The notes under the pieces were generated by a model, which searched no databases, was not told the origin of the DNA, and saw nothing but the letters and a program-made list of their open reading frames with translations. Position numbers and translations under genes: made by a program. A stretch of DNA of 64,000 nucleotides from positions 1-64,000 of the forward strand of contig NZ_BLJU01000006.1 in NCBI RefSeq assembly GCF_009932725.1. The letters run 5' to 3'. Shown here in pieces: positions 18,491 through 26,523 of this stretch; the first letter of the stretch is position 1, and every line of letters starts with the position of its first letter. The DNA is from Pseudomonas yangonensis (lineage in GTDB: Bacteria > Pseudomonadota > Gammaproteobacteria > Pseudomonadales > Pseudomonadaceae).

Positions 18491-18785
18491 GTAAGCCTCG
18501 TAGGCGGGCAGATGTCGGTGTTGTCGGTGGTGTTTGGCTGGTCATGCGACCATGCAAAGAATAGTTACACGGTTGTGTGATGACTGACCACTCAAAGCGC
18601 AGGGCGGCGGCATTGATTTTGAGCGCCAGCAACTGCCGTCTAGCCCGAGCGACGCGCGGCTGGATTTGCAGCTGATTTGGTGCGCGCTGAGCAAGGTCGA
18701 ACAGCCGCGCCGATGGGGCTATCCGACCACGCCGATTCACGCGACAATTGCCGCCCTCGAAAATCGATGTGTCGAGTACTGACGT

Positions 18786-19589
18786 TTGAATACAGAGCTG
18801 CGCCGCCGCGCCTATCTGGATGCCATGCAGGTTGCGACCTGGCTGCCGCGTGCCGAGCTGCCGTTCGCTGCGCCGTCGCGCCCAGAATTGCTCGAGCTGC
18901 CGCAGCCTGAAGTGGCGCCTGTCGAGGTTCCGCCGCAGCAGGCTGCCTCCGCTGCGCCGGCAGCCCGTGAAGAACCGGCGCAGGCGCCGACCGAGCGGCC
19001 GAAGATCGAAATTCCACGCCCGGGCGCCCAGCCGCGCCAGGCGGCTGTCGAGCCGGTGGCCGAGGCGGAACCTGTCGAGGAAAAACCGGCCCGGGTCAGT
19101 GTGCCGCCGCCGCGCTTCGCCCTGCAGTTGCTGCGTGCCGGCGCTTGTGCCCTGCTGGTGGAACTGCCCACCGGCCAGCCGTTCCAGAGTCGCGATCCGG
19201 CCTACATCCTGCTCAAGGATCTGCTGCGCGCCGCCGGTCTGCCGGACAGCCCGCAACTGCTCGGCGAGCCGGTGCGTTGGCCGCTGCTGGTGCGCGGCAA
19301 CATGGATCAGGGGCCGGAGGCGGCGCTGGAATTCGTGCAGAGCTTCGTGGCTGCACGTCTGGAGGAGCAGCCCAGCGCCTGCCTCTGGCTGGTTGGCTTG
19401 CCGGCCATTCGCTTCGCCGGCGAGGGTGACGAGCAAAGCTATAACCGCGAGCTGCAGATCGAAGGCCTTGGCGCCTGCTGGGCCTTGCCGGGCCTGGAGC
19501 TGCTGATGGAAGAGCCGACGCGCAAGCGTGAGCTGTGGCAGGCCATGCAGCGCGTGCGCCAGCGCTGGCTGGCGCCTACACATTCTTGA
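18786..19589 (+). CDS. holD: DNA polymerase III psi subunit (HolD)
   Basis: A 267-aa protein with a Pro/Ala/Glu-rich linker (about 35-110) between a short N-terminal segment (AYLDAMQVATWLPRAELP) and a C-terminal globular domain. The C-terminal end (IEGLGACWALPGLELLMEEPTRKRELWQ) matches the pattern of the E. coli psi C-terminus, and holD also precedes rimI in E. coli. Psi bridges the clamp loader and chi/SSB. Pseudomonad psi is known to be long and cryptic. The start is TTG 18786: a stop lies six bases upstream and no good alternative covers the N-terminal motif; there is no clear ribosome-binding site. I am fairly sure of the identity from context plus the C-terminal match. Confidence 0.78.
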   Translation: MNTELRRRAYLDAMQVATWLPRAELPFAAPSRPELLELPQPEVAPVEVPPQQAASAAPAAREEPAQAPTERPKIEIPRPGAQPRQAAVEPVAEAEPVEEKPARVSVPPPRFALQLLRAGACALLVELPTGQPFQSRDPAYILLKDLLRAAGLPDSPQLLGEPVRWPLLVRGNMDQGPEAALEFVQSFVAARLEEQPSACLWLVGLPAIRFAGEGDEQSYNRELQIEGLGACWALPGLELLMEEPTRKRELWQAMQRVRQRWLAPTHS

Positions 19590-19620
19590 GAGCCCTGTTT
19601 TTGCGCCCGAGTGACGCCCG

Positions 19621-20073
19621 ATGAGCGATGCGATTTCCTTCCGCCCGATGACCGAGGCGGATCTCGATGCCGTGCTGAAGATCGAATACGCCGCCTTTAG
19701 CCACCCCTGGACGCGCGGCATCTTCAGCGACAGCCTCAAGTCCTATAACTGCTGGCTGATGTTCGAGGGCAATCAGCAGGTCGGTCACGGTGTGATCAAC
19801 CTGATTCTCGACGAAGCGCACCTGCTCAATATCACCATCAAGCCGGAAAGCCAGGGCCGTGGCCTTGGCTTGCGCCTGCTCGAACACCTGATGAAAGAGG
19901 CCTTTGAACTGGGCGGGCGCGAGTGTTTCCTCGAAGTGCGCGCCAGCAACCAGAGCGCCTACCGCTTGTACGAGCGTTTTGGCTTCAACGAAGTGGGGCG
20001 CCGTCGCGATTACTACCCGGCAGTCGGCGGGCGTGAAGATGCGTTGGTGATGGCCTGCACGCTGGTCGATTGA
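19621..20073 (+). CDS. rimI: RimI, N-terminal alanine acetyltransferase of ribosomal protein S18
   Basis: A 150-aa GNAT acetyltransferase. It shows the acetyl-CoA loop QGRGLGLRLL (about 79-88), the RimI-typical HPWTRGIF near residues 28-35, and C-terminal NQSAYRLYERFGF with YYPA following. It starts 31 bases after holD, the same pairing as in E. coli. It acetylates the N-terminus of S18. Confidence 0.93.
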   Translation: MSDAISFRPMTEADLDAVLKIEYAAFSHPWTRGIFSDSLKSYNCWLMFEGNQQVGHGVINLILDEAHLLNITIKPESQGRGLGLRLLEHLMKEAFELGGRECFLEVRASNQSAYRLYERFGFNEVGRRRDYYPAVGGREDALVMACTLVD

Positions 20074-20095
20074 TGTCATTACCTTGAAAGCGTTA

Positions 20096-20116
20096 CCCGG
20101 ATTGCATCCGGGCTAC
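20096..20116. repeat. Short palindromic repeat (CCCGGATTGCATCCGGG family)
   Basis: CCCGGAT and ATCCGGG flank a 3-base loop, followed by CTACG. A diverged two-copy version lies at 24583-24634. It sits in the gap between convergent rimI and nnrS and could also act as a weak transcription stop. Confidence 0.7.
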
Positions 20117-20145
20117 GGTCTGGCTGTTTGGTTGTACCAGGCGTT

Positions 20146-21321
20146 TCATCCCGGATGCCCATCCACTCGCGCCCGACACAGCATTGGCGCGTAATACCAG
20201 GCGAACAGGGCGAAGGCCACGGTCCAGCAGATCGCCGCCAGCCATAGCCAGCCGCCACCAGCCGTGACCCGAATCAGCGCGCCCAGATTGAGCAGACCGA
20301 AGGCCCAGGCCATTGCCTTCGGCGGTTGCAATGCGCGGCCGGTATGACCGAGGCTGACTCGCGCCATCATCGCCAGGATCAGCCCGCCCATCGCACCCAC
20401 CGCCAGCGCGTGGCTGGCCAGGCTGGGTTGCGCCAGCCAACCCAGGTGCCAGGCGGCCATGCCGAGCGTGGCGAGCAACAGCCAGGCGTAGGCCAGGTGC
20501 AGCGACCACAGCAGCGGCACGCGCCAGATGCCGCGCAGGTGCCAGCGCCACAGGCGCAGGCCGTGCAGCACGCTCAGTACGATGAAGGGCACGGCCAGCC
20601 ATGGGTTGTTTTGTAGGTTGTGCCCACTGGCGAACAGTGCGGCGACCAGCACGCCGCAGGCCAGCAGCAAGCGATCCAGCCAGGGATGGGCAGCGAAGGC
20701 CTCGACCCGCGCCAGGCCGCGCTGGGTGAAGAAGGGAATCACCCGACCGCCGATCAGGCTCAGCATCACGCCGATCAACCATAGCGCGGCCAGTACGCCA
20801 CGGCGTTGCAGGTCGTCGTCGCCCAGCGCCAGGCCGGCCAGGGTGAGTGACTGGCACAGCGCGAGCAGGCCCAATACCAGCAAGATGGGATAGTTGTTGC
20901 GTTGCCGTGCCGCGACCAGTTGGCGCGCCATCTGCGCGATGAACAGGCCGTTGAAGGCCAGTTGCAGCACGATCAGCACTGCCAGCGGCACAGGGATGAG
21001 CCAGACCAGACGGGCCGCCAACCACAGCCCGAACAGCACGATCAGCGGGCGGCCGCTGAGCCCCGGACGACCCGTCCAGGTCTGCACCGCAGTGAGCAGG
21101 AAGCCGGCAATGATCGCCAGGCCGAAACCGAAGGGCATTTCATGACGATGCCAGGCCAGCATGCCGCCGGACACCGCAGGGCTTATCAGTCCGTGCAGCG
21201 CCGCCGCCCAGAGGGCGACAGCGAGCAGGGCGAACAGAGCGCCAGCGACAAAGAACGGGCGAAAGCCCAGGCGCCACAAGGGCGCGATGGCCAGAGCCCG
21301 CTTGCGATCAAGCAATTGCAT
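20146..21321 (-). CDS. nnrS: NnrS-family membrane protein, nitric oxide tolerance
   Basis: A 391-aa very hydrophobic protein with about 12 membrane helices. It has the NnrS N-terminal pattern APLWRLGFRPFF (residues 13-24), a conserved WHRHEMPFGF (about 57-66) whose histidines are candidate haem ligands, and HLGWLAQP and GHTGR later. NnrS proteins are haem- and copper-containing membrane proteins that protect against nitrosative stress. It overlaps the small membrane gene upstream by 14 bases and is the last gene of the flavohaemoglobin operon. Confidence 0.9.
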   Translation of the reverse strand: MQLLDRKRALAIAPLWRLGFRPFFVAGALFALLAVALWAAALHGLISPAVSGGMLAWHRHEMPFGFGLAIIAGFLLTAVQTWTGRPGLSGRPLIVLFGLWLAARLVWLIPVPLAVLIVLQLAFNGLFIAQMARQLVAARQRNNYPILLVLGLLALCQSLTLAGLALGDDDLQRRGVLAALWLIGVMLSLIGGRVIPFFTQRGLARVEAFAAHPWLDRLLLACGVLVAALFASGHNLQNNPWLAVPFIVLSVLHGLRLWRWHLRGIWRVPLLWSLHLAYAWLLLATLGMAAWHLGWLAQPSLASHALAVGAMGGLILAMMARVSLGHTGRALQPPKAMAWAFGLLNLGALIRVTAGGGWLWLAAICWTVAFALFAWYYAPMLCRARVDGHPG

Positions 21322-21559
21322 GAGCGCTTGCTCTCTCTTTCAGGCGTTCCTGCGCGATCAGGCGCAGCACGTAGCCGATCTTCAGCACGCTGGGACCGAT
21401 CAGTGTCAGGCTGTGTGCCAGCACCAACGTCGGTACGTTCAGGTGCCTCTCCAGGCCGTAGGCCGCCAGCACGCCCAGGAACAGGAGGACGAGTCCGGCC
21501 CAGAGCAGCTGGCTGGACAGATGCAGGATCTGCATGGGTGGGAGATTGAGCGGATACAT
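21308..21559 (-). CDS. Small two-helix membrane protein (PpyR-like by position)
   Basis: An 83-aa protein with two hydrophobic segments (about 16-35 and 43-62). It lies between the flavohaemoglobin gene (20 bases upstream) and nnrS (14-base overlap). In P. aeruginosa a small membrane protein named PpyR holds the same position after fhp; that assignment is by synteny and size only. AGGAGG sits six bases before the ATG. A role in the nitric oxide response is inferred from operon membership. Confidence 0.75.
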   Translation of the reverse strand: MYPLNLPPMQILHLSSQLLWAGLVLLFLGVLAAYGLERHLNVPTLVLAHSLTLIGPSVLKIGYVLRLIAQERLKERASAHAIA

Positions 21560-21579
21560 GGTTCACCTCCTCATGTTGA

Positions 21580-22761
21580 TCAGCTGTCCAGAGCCGAGGC
21601 CGGGCCGAAGAATTCGTAGCGGCTTTGCTCGGCCGGTACGCCCAGTGCCTGCAGGTGACGCTTGACCTGGGCCATGAAGGGTTTCGGGCCGAGGAAGTAG
21701 GCGTCCAGATCACGTTCGGCCGGCAGCCACTGCTCCAGCAATTCCTGGCTGAGGTAGCCGGTGGCATCCGCCAGATCGCCCTCGCGTGGTTCGCTGTAGC
21801 AAACGTAGTGACTGATCTGCGGGTGTTCGGCTGCATGCGCGTCGACCCAGTCACGGAAAGCGTGGACATCGGCGTTGCGTGCACAGTGGATGAAATGAAT
21901 CGGGCGGCCCGAGTGCCGCGCGGCATCCAGCATGGCCAGCGCCGGAGTGATGCCTACACCTGCAGTGATCAGCGCCAGCGGCTTGTCCGATGGGCTCAGG
22001 GTGAAGTCGCCTGCTGGTGGGAACAGGTCCAGCACATCGCCTTCGTGGACATTGTCGTGCAGGTGGTTGGAGACGCGGCCGCCTGCTTCGCGCTTGACGC
22101 TGATACGGTACTCGCGGCCATCGGCCAGCGCCGACAGCGAGTAGTTGCGGCGCACTTCTTCGCCGTCCAGCAGCAGGCGCATGCCGATGTACTGGCCGGG
22201 CTGGTAATCGAGCAGGGCGCCGCCATCGACCGGTACCAGATGGAAGGAAGTGATCTCTGCGCTCTCGGCCACCTTACGGGCTACGCGGAAGGCGCGCGCA
22301 CCGCGCCAGCCGCCAGGCGCCGTGGCGTTTTCCTGGTAGAGCTGCTCCTCGGCACCGATGAAGATATCGGCCAGTTGCTGGTAGGCCACGGCCCAGGCAT
22401 CGATCACCGCGTCAGTGGCGATCTCGGCGCCCAGCACCTCGCGGATCGCGCGCAGCAGGCAGCTGCCGACGATGGGATAGTGCTCGGGAAGGATCTGCAG
22501 AGCGACGTGCTTGTTCACCACCTGGCGCACCAGCGGCCCGAGGGCTTCGAGGCGGTCGATATGGCGGGCGTACATCAGCACGCCATTGGCCAGTGCGCGC
22601 GGCTGGTCGCCGCTGGCCTGGTGCGCCTGGTTGAACAGCGGGCGTACTTCGGGATACTCGCTGAGCATCATCCGGTAGAAATGGGTCGTCAGCGCTTCGC
22701 CGCCGCTTTCCAGCAGCGGCACGGTGGCTTTGATCAGGTCACGTTGAGCATTGGTCAGCAT
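21580..22761 (-). CDS. fhp: Flavohaemoglobin (nitric oxide dioxygenase)
   Basis: 393 aa from ATG 22761, chosen because MLTNAQRDLIKATVP is the normal family start and GGAGA lies seven bases upstream; the frame stays open further upstream. The globin domain (1-138) shows Tyr29 (B10), Gln53 (E7) and proximal His85, the standard active-site set. A ferredoxin-reductase FAD domain follows (RNYSLS near residue 206), then an NAD domain (ITAGVGITP near 268; CYSEP; FLGPKPFM). It converts NO and O2 to nitrate using NADH. Its promoter region carries NorR-type sites and a sigma-54 element. Confidence 0.96.
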   Translation of the reverse strand: MLTNAQRDLIKATVPLLESGGEALTTHFYRMMLSEYPEVRPLFNQAHQASGDQPRALANGVLMYARHIDRLEALGPLVRQVVNKHVALQILPEHYPIVGSCLLRAIREVLGAEIATDAVIDAWAVAYQQLADIFIGAEEQLYQENATAPGGWRGARAFRVARKVAESAEITSFHLVPVDGGALLDYQPGQYIGMRLLLDGEEVRRNYSLSALADGREYRISVKREAGGRVSNHLHDNVHEGDVLDLFPPAGDFTLSPSDKPLALITAGVGITPALAMLDAARHSGRPIHFIHCARNADVHAFRDWVDAHAAEHPQISHYVCYSEPREGDLADATGYLSQELLEQWLPAERDLDAYFLGPKPFMAQVKRHLQALGVPAEQSRYEFFGPASALDS

Positions 22762-22846
22762 AAGGGTATCTCCGCAAGACAAATAAAGACGCCGGTGTGG
22801 CTCGTCTGGCCAGTTATGGCGTGCTAGCGTTAGCGGTAGATACCTA

Positions 22847-22861
22847 TCAGAAAGCGTGCCA
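22847..22861 (-). promoter_or_regulatory. Sigma-54 type -24/-12 element of the fhp operon
   Basis: On the minus strand the sequence is TGGCACG-CTTT-CTGA. The -24 box is perfect and the -12 box keeps its G but not the usual GC. It lies 86 bases before the fhp ATG and about 40 bases downstream of the nearest NorR-type site, the geometry expected for an enhancer-dependent promoter. Confidence 0.65.
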
Positions 22862-22902
22862 GTTAAATAATCCTTAAATATCAATGGATTGCTTGTTTTG
22901 TA

Positions 22903-22913
22903 GTATTAATGAC
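22903..22913. promoter_or_regulatory. NorR-type operator 1 (GT-N7-AC)
   Basis: GTATTAATGAC has the GT-N7-AC pattern of NorR enhancer sites. It is 26 bases from a second site and lies between divergent fhp and norR. Confidence 0.65.
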
Positions 22914-22928
22914 TCGCTTTGCGTGTGG

Positions 22929-22939
22929 GTCATAATGAC
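22929..22939. promoter_or_regulatory. NorR-type operator 2 (perfect palindrome)
   Basis: GTCATAATGAC is an 11-base perfect dyad matching GT-N7-AC, only 15 bases before the norR ATG. Binding here could activate fhp from upstream and also limit norR expression. Confidence 0.7.
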
Positions 22940-22953
22940 GAAGAGTAGTCTGA

Positions 22954-24504
22954 ATGACCGCTAACCCTCTGCTGGAAACCCTGATTCCCCTGGTGGCCGA
23001 TCTGTCACGCGAGCTGGATGATGGCGAGCGTTACCGCCGGCTGCTCGCCGCCTTGCGCCAGCTGTTTCCTTGCGATGCCGTGGCGCTGCTGCGACTCGAT
23101 GGTGAGGTGCTGGTGCCGCTGGCGGTGGAGGGCCTGAGCCCCGACACCCTGGGGCGGCGCTTCCGCGTCAGCGAGCATCCGCGCCTGGCCGCGTTGCTGG
23201 AGCATGCCGGGCCGACTCGCTTCGCCGCCGACTGCGGCCTGCCTGATCCTTATGACGGGCTGGTAGACGGCCTGCATGGGCATCTGGAAGTGCACGATTG
23301 CCTGGGTTGCCCGCTCTATCTGGATGAGCAGCTATGGGGCCTGTTGACCCTGGATTCGCTGGACCCGGCCAGTTTCGGCCGGCTCGATCTGGACAGTCTC
23401 GATGCGTTCGCCAGCCTGGCGGCGGCCACGGTCAAGGTCAGTCAGCGCATCAGCGGTCTGGCGCAGCGGGTCGAGGCCGAGCGCCAGCTCACCGAGTTGT
23501 ACAAGCAGGCGCGCCAGCAACCGCGCGAGCTGGTGGGGCAGAGCACGGCGCTGCGCAAGCTGCAGGATGAAATTCGCCTGGTCGGCGACAGCCCGCTGAC
23601 CGTGCTGATCACCGGCGAAACCGGGGTCGGCAAGGAGTTGGTGGCCGAAGCCATCCACGCCGCCTCGCCACGCGCCCAGCGGCCTCTGGTCAGTATCAAC
23701 TGCGCGGCGCTGCCCGATGCGCTGGTGGAGAGCGAACTGTTCGGCCACGTGCGCGGCGCCTTCTCCGGGGCGATGAGCGAGCGCAGCGGCAAGTTCGAGC
23801 TGGCCGATGGCGGCAGCCTGTTTCTCGACGAGGTGGGCGAACTGCCGCTGGCGATCCAGGCCAAGCTGCTGCGCGTGCTGCAGAGCGGCCAGTTGCAGCG
23901 GGTCGGTTCGGATCGCGAGCACCGTGTCGATGTACGGGTGATCGCCGCCACCAACCGCGACCTGGCGGCTGAAGTGCGTGCCGGACGCTTTCGCGCCGAT
24001 CTCTATCACCGCCTGAGCGTCTATCCGTTGCCGGTGCCGCCGCTGCGCGAGCGCGGCCGCGATGTGCTGTTGCTGGCCGGCTACTTCCTCGAGGAGAACC
24101 GTGCCCGGCTCGGGCTGCGCAGCCTGCGCCTGAGCGCGGAGGCGCAGAAGGCGCTGCTGGGCCACGACTGGCCGGGCAACGTGCGCGAGCTGGAGCATCT
24201 GGTCGGCCGCGCGGCGATCAAGGCGTTGGCGCGCCACGGCGAGCGCCCGCGCATTCTCAGCCTGGACGTGCAGGACCTGGACTTGCCGACGGCCGAGGCG
24301 CCGCCCCTGATCGACGAAGTGCTGGCGCCCGGTGAGGCTATGCCGACGGGTGTGGAGCTGCGCACGGCGGTGGACGCCTTCCAGCGCAGGTTGATCGAAC
24401 AGTGCCTGGCGCGCCACCAGGGCAAATGGGCCGACGCGGCGCGTGAGTTGGGCGTGGACCGCGCCAACCTCAGCCGCCTGGCCAGGCGCCTGGGTATTCG
24501 CTAG
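22954..24504 (+). CDS. norR: NorR/FhpR, nitric oxide-responsive sigma-54 activator
   Basis: A 516-aa enhancer-binding protein. An N-terminal GAF domain (about 1-170) contains the NorR-typical GLPDPYDGL (95-103), which carries the aspartate region that helps hold the NO-sensing iron. The AAA+ domain has Walker A GETGVGKE (221-228) and Walker B near FLDEVGE. A C-terminal Fis-type helix-turn-helix covers about 475-516. The sigma-54 contact loop reads GAFSGA (268-273) instead of the usual GAFTGA. It is divergent from fhp, with two GT-N7-AC sites between them, so its target is clear from context. Confidence 0.94.
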   Translation: MTANPLLETLIPLVADLSRELDDGERYRRLLAALRQLFPCDAVALLRLDGEVLVPLAVEGLSPDTLGRRFRVSEHPRLAALLEHAGPTRFAADCGLPDPYDGLVDGLHGHLEVHDCLGCPLYLDEQLWGLLTLDSLDPASFGRLDLDSLDAFASLAAATVKVSQRISGLAQRVEAERQLTELYKQARQQPRELVGQSTALRKLQDEIRLVGDSPLTVLITGETGVGKELVAEAIHAASPRAQRPLVSINCAALPDALVESELFGHVRGAFSGAMSERSGKFELADGGSLFLDEVGELPLAIQAKLLRVLQSGQLQRVGSDREHRVDVRVIAATNRDLAAEVRAGRFRADLYHRLSVYPLPVPPLRERGRDVLLLAGYFLEENRARLGLRSLRLSAEAQKALLGHDWPGNVRELEHLVGRAAIKALARHGERPRILSLDVQDLDLPTAEAPPLIDEVLAPGEAMPTGVELRTAVDAFQRRLIEQCLARHQGKWADAARELGVDRANLSRLARRLGIR

Positions 24505-24510
24505 CCGGAT

Positions 24511-24566
24511 TGTGGGAGGGGCTTTAGCCGAGAACTGTTCATGTCGCGGCTAAAGCCCCTCCCACA
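24511..24566. repeat. REP-type inverted pair (TGTGGGAGGGGCTTTAGCCG)
   Basis: A 20-base unit at 24511-24530 is repeated exactly in inverted orientation at 24547-24566. It lies just after the norR stop codon, between convergent genes, and may also end transcription by hairpin formation. Confidence 0.85.
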
Positions 24567-24582
24567 TCATCGGCATCTGCCC

Positions 24583-24634
24583 GTAGCCCGGATGCAATCG
24601 GGGCCAGCATTTCCCGGATTTCATCCAGGCTACA
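24583..24634. repeat. REP-type imperfect inverted pair (TAGCCCGGATGCAATC family)
   Basis: GTAGCCCGGATGCAATCGGG and CCCGGATTTCATCCAGGCTAC are inverted relative to each other with a few mismatches. This is the same family as the copy near 20096. It overlaps the stop codon of the methyltransferase gene. Confidence 0.75.
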
Positions 24635-25556
24635 GTTGGAACACCAGCGCCTTCAGGCCGCTCTCGGGGGAGATATCGGGAAACTCCGGTGGGTTGTCCA
24701 GGCGCTGCACGAAGCGCAGTTGTGGCGCTTCGGCCGCCATCCCTTCGATAAGGAAGTCCGGGCCGATATCCGGATCGTTGACGCAGGCCAGCACCATACC
24801 GTGCTCGCTGAGCAGTTCCGGCAGGCGCCGGAGAATCTTGGCGTAGTCCTGGGTGAGGGCGAAGCTGCCTTTCTGAAAGCTCGGTGGGTCGATGATCACC
24901 AGGTCGTAGGGGCCGCTCTTGCGCACCTTGCCCCAGGACTTGAACAGTTCATGACCAAGAAACTCCACTCGGGAGAGGTCATGCCCGTTCAGGCGATGGT
25001 TGTCGCGACCGCGTGACAGCGCCGCGCGCGCCATGTCCAGGTTGACCACCCGCTCGGCACCGCCGGCAATGGCCGCCACGGAGAAGCCGCAGGTGTAGGC
25101 GAACAGGTTGAGCACGCGCTTGCCGGCGGCCTGCTCGCGCACCCACTGGCGACCCAGGCGCATGTCGAGGAACAGCCCGCTGTTCTGCTTGCTGCCCAGA
25201 TCCAGCAGGTAGTGCAGGCCGTCCTCGATGATCGGCCATTGCGCCTGTGGCTCGCCGGCCAGCCATTCGCTCTCGCTGCCCTGTACATAGCGGTGCTGCA
25301 GCAACAGGCCGCGCGCGCCGCTGGCCTGCCACTGCGGTGTTGCCAGCAACTCGATCAGCAGCGGTCGCAGCGCTGGCGATGGCTCGCGGAACAGCATCAC
25401 CAGAACGATGCCGGACAGCCAGTCGACGGTAATCTGTTCCAGCCCCGGCCAGCAGCGGCCACGGCCATGGAACAGGCGGCGGGTCTCGCTGCCGGGGTGG
25501 TTGTCCAGCGCCTGCAGCAGGTGCTCACGCAGGGTGGCGAGGGCGGCATCAGTCAT
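24630..25556 (-). CDS. Class I SAM-dependent methyltransferase (RlmI/RlmK-like, COG1092 type)
   Basis: A 308-aa protein with a Rossmann methyltransferase domain. The SAM site NLFAYTCGFSVAA lies near residues 149-161, the acidic strand end NLDMAR near 173-178, and the catalytic motif IDPPSFQ near 222-228. These are typical of rRNA methyltransferases of the RlmI/RlmKL group, but the N-terminal PUA domain of RlmI is absent or replaced (about residues 1-120), so the target is not clear. It overlaps the FKBP gene upstream by 8 bases, suggesting co-expression. Confidence 0.82.
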   Translation of the reverse strand: MTDAALATLREHLLQALDNHPGSETRRLFHGRGRCWPGLEQITVDWLSGIVLVMLFREPSPALRPLLIELLATPQWQASGARGLLLQHRYVQGSESEWLAGEPQAQWPIIEDGLHYLLDLGSKQNSGLFLDMRLGRQWVREQAAGKRVLNLFAYTCGFSVAAIAGGAERVVNLDMARAALSRGRDNHRLNGHDLSRVEFLGHELFKSWGKVRKSGPYDLVIIDPPSFQKGSFALTQDYAKILRRLPELLSEHGMVLACVNDPDIGPDFLIEGMAAEAPQLRFVQRLDNPPEFPDISPESGLKALVFQL

Positions 25557-25887
25557 CGCGGGTCAGCACTTCCAGCAGCTCGATCTCGAAGGTCAGATCG
25601 GAGTTGGGTGGAATCGAACCGACGCTGCGCTCGCCATAACCCAGATGGGCCGGCACCTGCAGTTTGCGCTTGCCGCCCACCTGCATGCCCATCAGGCCCT
25701 GATCCCAGCCCTTGATCACGCGGCCAGTACCGATCACGCACTGGAACGGTTTGCCGCGCGAGAAGGACGAGTCGAACTCGCTGCCATCGGCCAGCCAGCC
25801 GCGATATTGGGTGGTGATCAGGGCGCCCTTGACCACGGCCTTGCCGTCGCCGGGCTCTAGGTCTTCGATGATCAGTTGATCAGTCAT
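25549..25887 (-). CDS. FKBP-type peptidyl-prolyl cis-trans isomerase
   Basis: A 112-aa single-domain FKBP. It shows YRGWLADGSEFDSS (29-42), the core FQCVIGTGRVIKGWDQGLMGM (about 48-68, including the Val-Ile and Trp of the active pocket), GGKRKLQVPAHLGYG and IPPNSDLTFEIELLEV. There is no signal peptide, so it is cytoplasmic. It catalyses proline isomerisation in protein folding. It overlaps the methyltransferase gene by 8 bases and lies one base after the truncated-haemoglobin stop. Confidence 0.94.
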   Translation of the reverse strand: MTDQLIIEDLEPGDGKAVVKGALITTQYRGWLADGSEFDSSFSRGKPFQCVIGTGRVIKGWDQGLMGMQVGGKRKLQVPAHLGYGERSVGSIPPNSDLTFEIELLEVLTRDD

Positions 25888-25888
25888 G

Positions 25889-26317
25889 TCAGGTTTCCTT
25901 GCGATGACGGTTTTGGCTGGCCTGCACCGAGCGTTCGGCGGGGACGCGCAGCTGGGTCAGCAGGTAGTCGGCGAACGCCGGTGCATAGTTCTGTAGAGCG
26001 ATGGCGCCGGTCATGCAGCTCAGCCAGCTTTCCGCCAGCGCCTGATCGATCGGCCACTGGGCATGGAAGGCCGGAATGCTGATGCTGCCGTATTTCTCGG
26101 CGAACAGCCGCGGCCCGCCCAGCCAGCCGCTCAGGAAGCACGCCAGCTTGTCGCGCGAGGCGCTTAAGGAGGTCGGGTGCAAGGCGCGCAGGGCGGCGGC
26201 TTCGGGGCGTTCGTCCATCAGGCGGTAGAAGTCGTCGACCAGGCGGCGCAGGCCGTCGATACCGCCAGCGGCCTGGTAGGAAGCATCGCCGGTGCCGTAG
26301 GGAGGTGTGTCGCTCAT
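25889..26317 (-). CDS. Group II truncated haemoglobin
   Basis: 142 aa from ATG 26317; the open frame continues upstream but through a repeat element, so the family-typical start MSDTPPYGTGDASYQAAGG is preferred. The two-over-two globin pattern is visible: GGIDGLRRLVDDFYRLM (about 18-34), FLSGWLGGP (about 61-69), and PIDQALAESWLSCM (about 88-101), where group II proteins carry their conserved Trp. The haem-binding His cannot be assigned with confidence from position alone. Such proteins bind O2 or NO. It sits 1.4 kb from norR but is not in the NO operon. Confidence 0.85.
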   Translation of the reverse strand: MSDTPPYGTGDASYQAAGGIDGLRRLVDDFYRLMDERPEAAALRALHPTSLSASRDKLACFLSGWLGGPRLFAEKYGSISIPAFHAQWPIDQALAESWLSCMTGAIALQNYAPAFADYLLTQLRVPAERSVQASQNRHRKET

Positions 26318-26412
26318 CGCGTTGTTCCGCGGAAAAGGCGCCATTGTAACCGCTGGCGTAGAATGCTCGGCCAGTTTGGTTTGAGGTAATGGGCAACTGC
26401 AGAGGCTGTTTT

Positions 26413-26498
26413 CTCCCCTCTCCCATTCATGGGAGAGGGGCCGGGGGAGAGGGGAATGCTTACACCCTCTCCCCAGCCTCTCCCGCAAGCGGGAGAGG
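26413..26498. repeat. Two CTCTCCC-type palindromes in tandem
   Basis: Palindrome one is CTCTCCCATTCATGGGAGAG with extended CCCC/GGGG flanks (about 26416-26440). Palindrome two is CCTCTCCCGCAAGCGGGAGAGG (26477-26498). They are separated by the reversed half-units GGGGGAGAGGGG and CCCTCTCCCC. This compound REP element fills the gap upstream of polB. Confidence 0.8.
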
Positions 26499-26523
26499 GG
26501 GCAGATCGTGCTTGCCTGAAAAG

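Noticed and set aside
18588..18782. A 65-codon open frame that reads like protein (DFERQQLPSSPSDARLDLQ) just before holD.
   Set aside because: It has no ATG, GTG or TTG start in frame after the upstream stop, and no recognisable family. It could be a gene relic, but the evidence is too thin.
26389..26523. Longer N-terminus for DNA polymerase II.
   Set aside because: The extra codons translate a palindromic repeat, and the family start matches ATG 26524.
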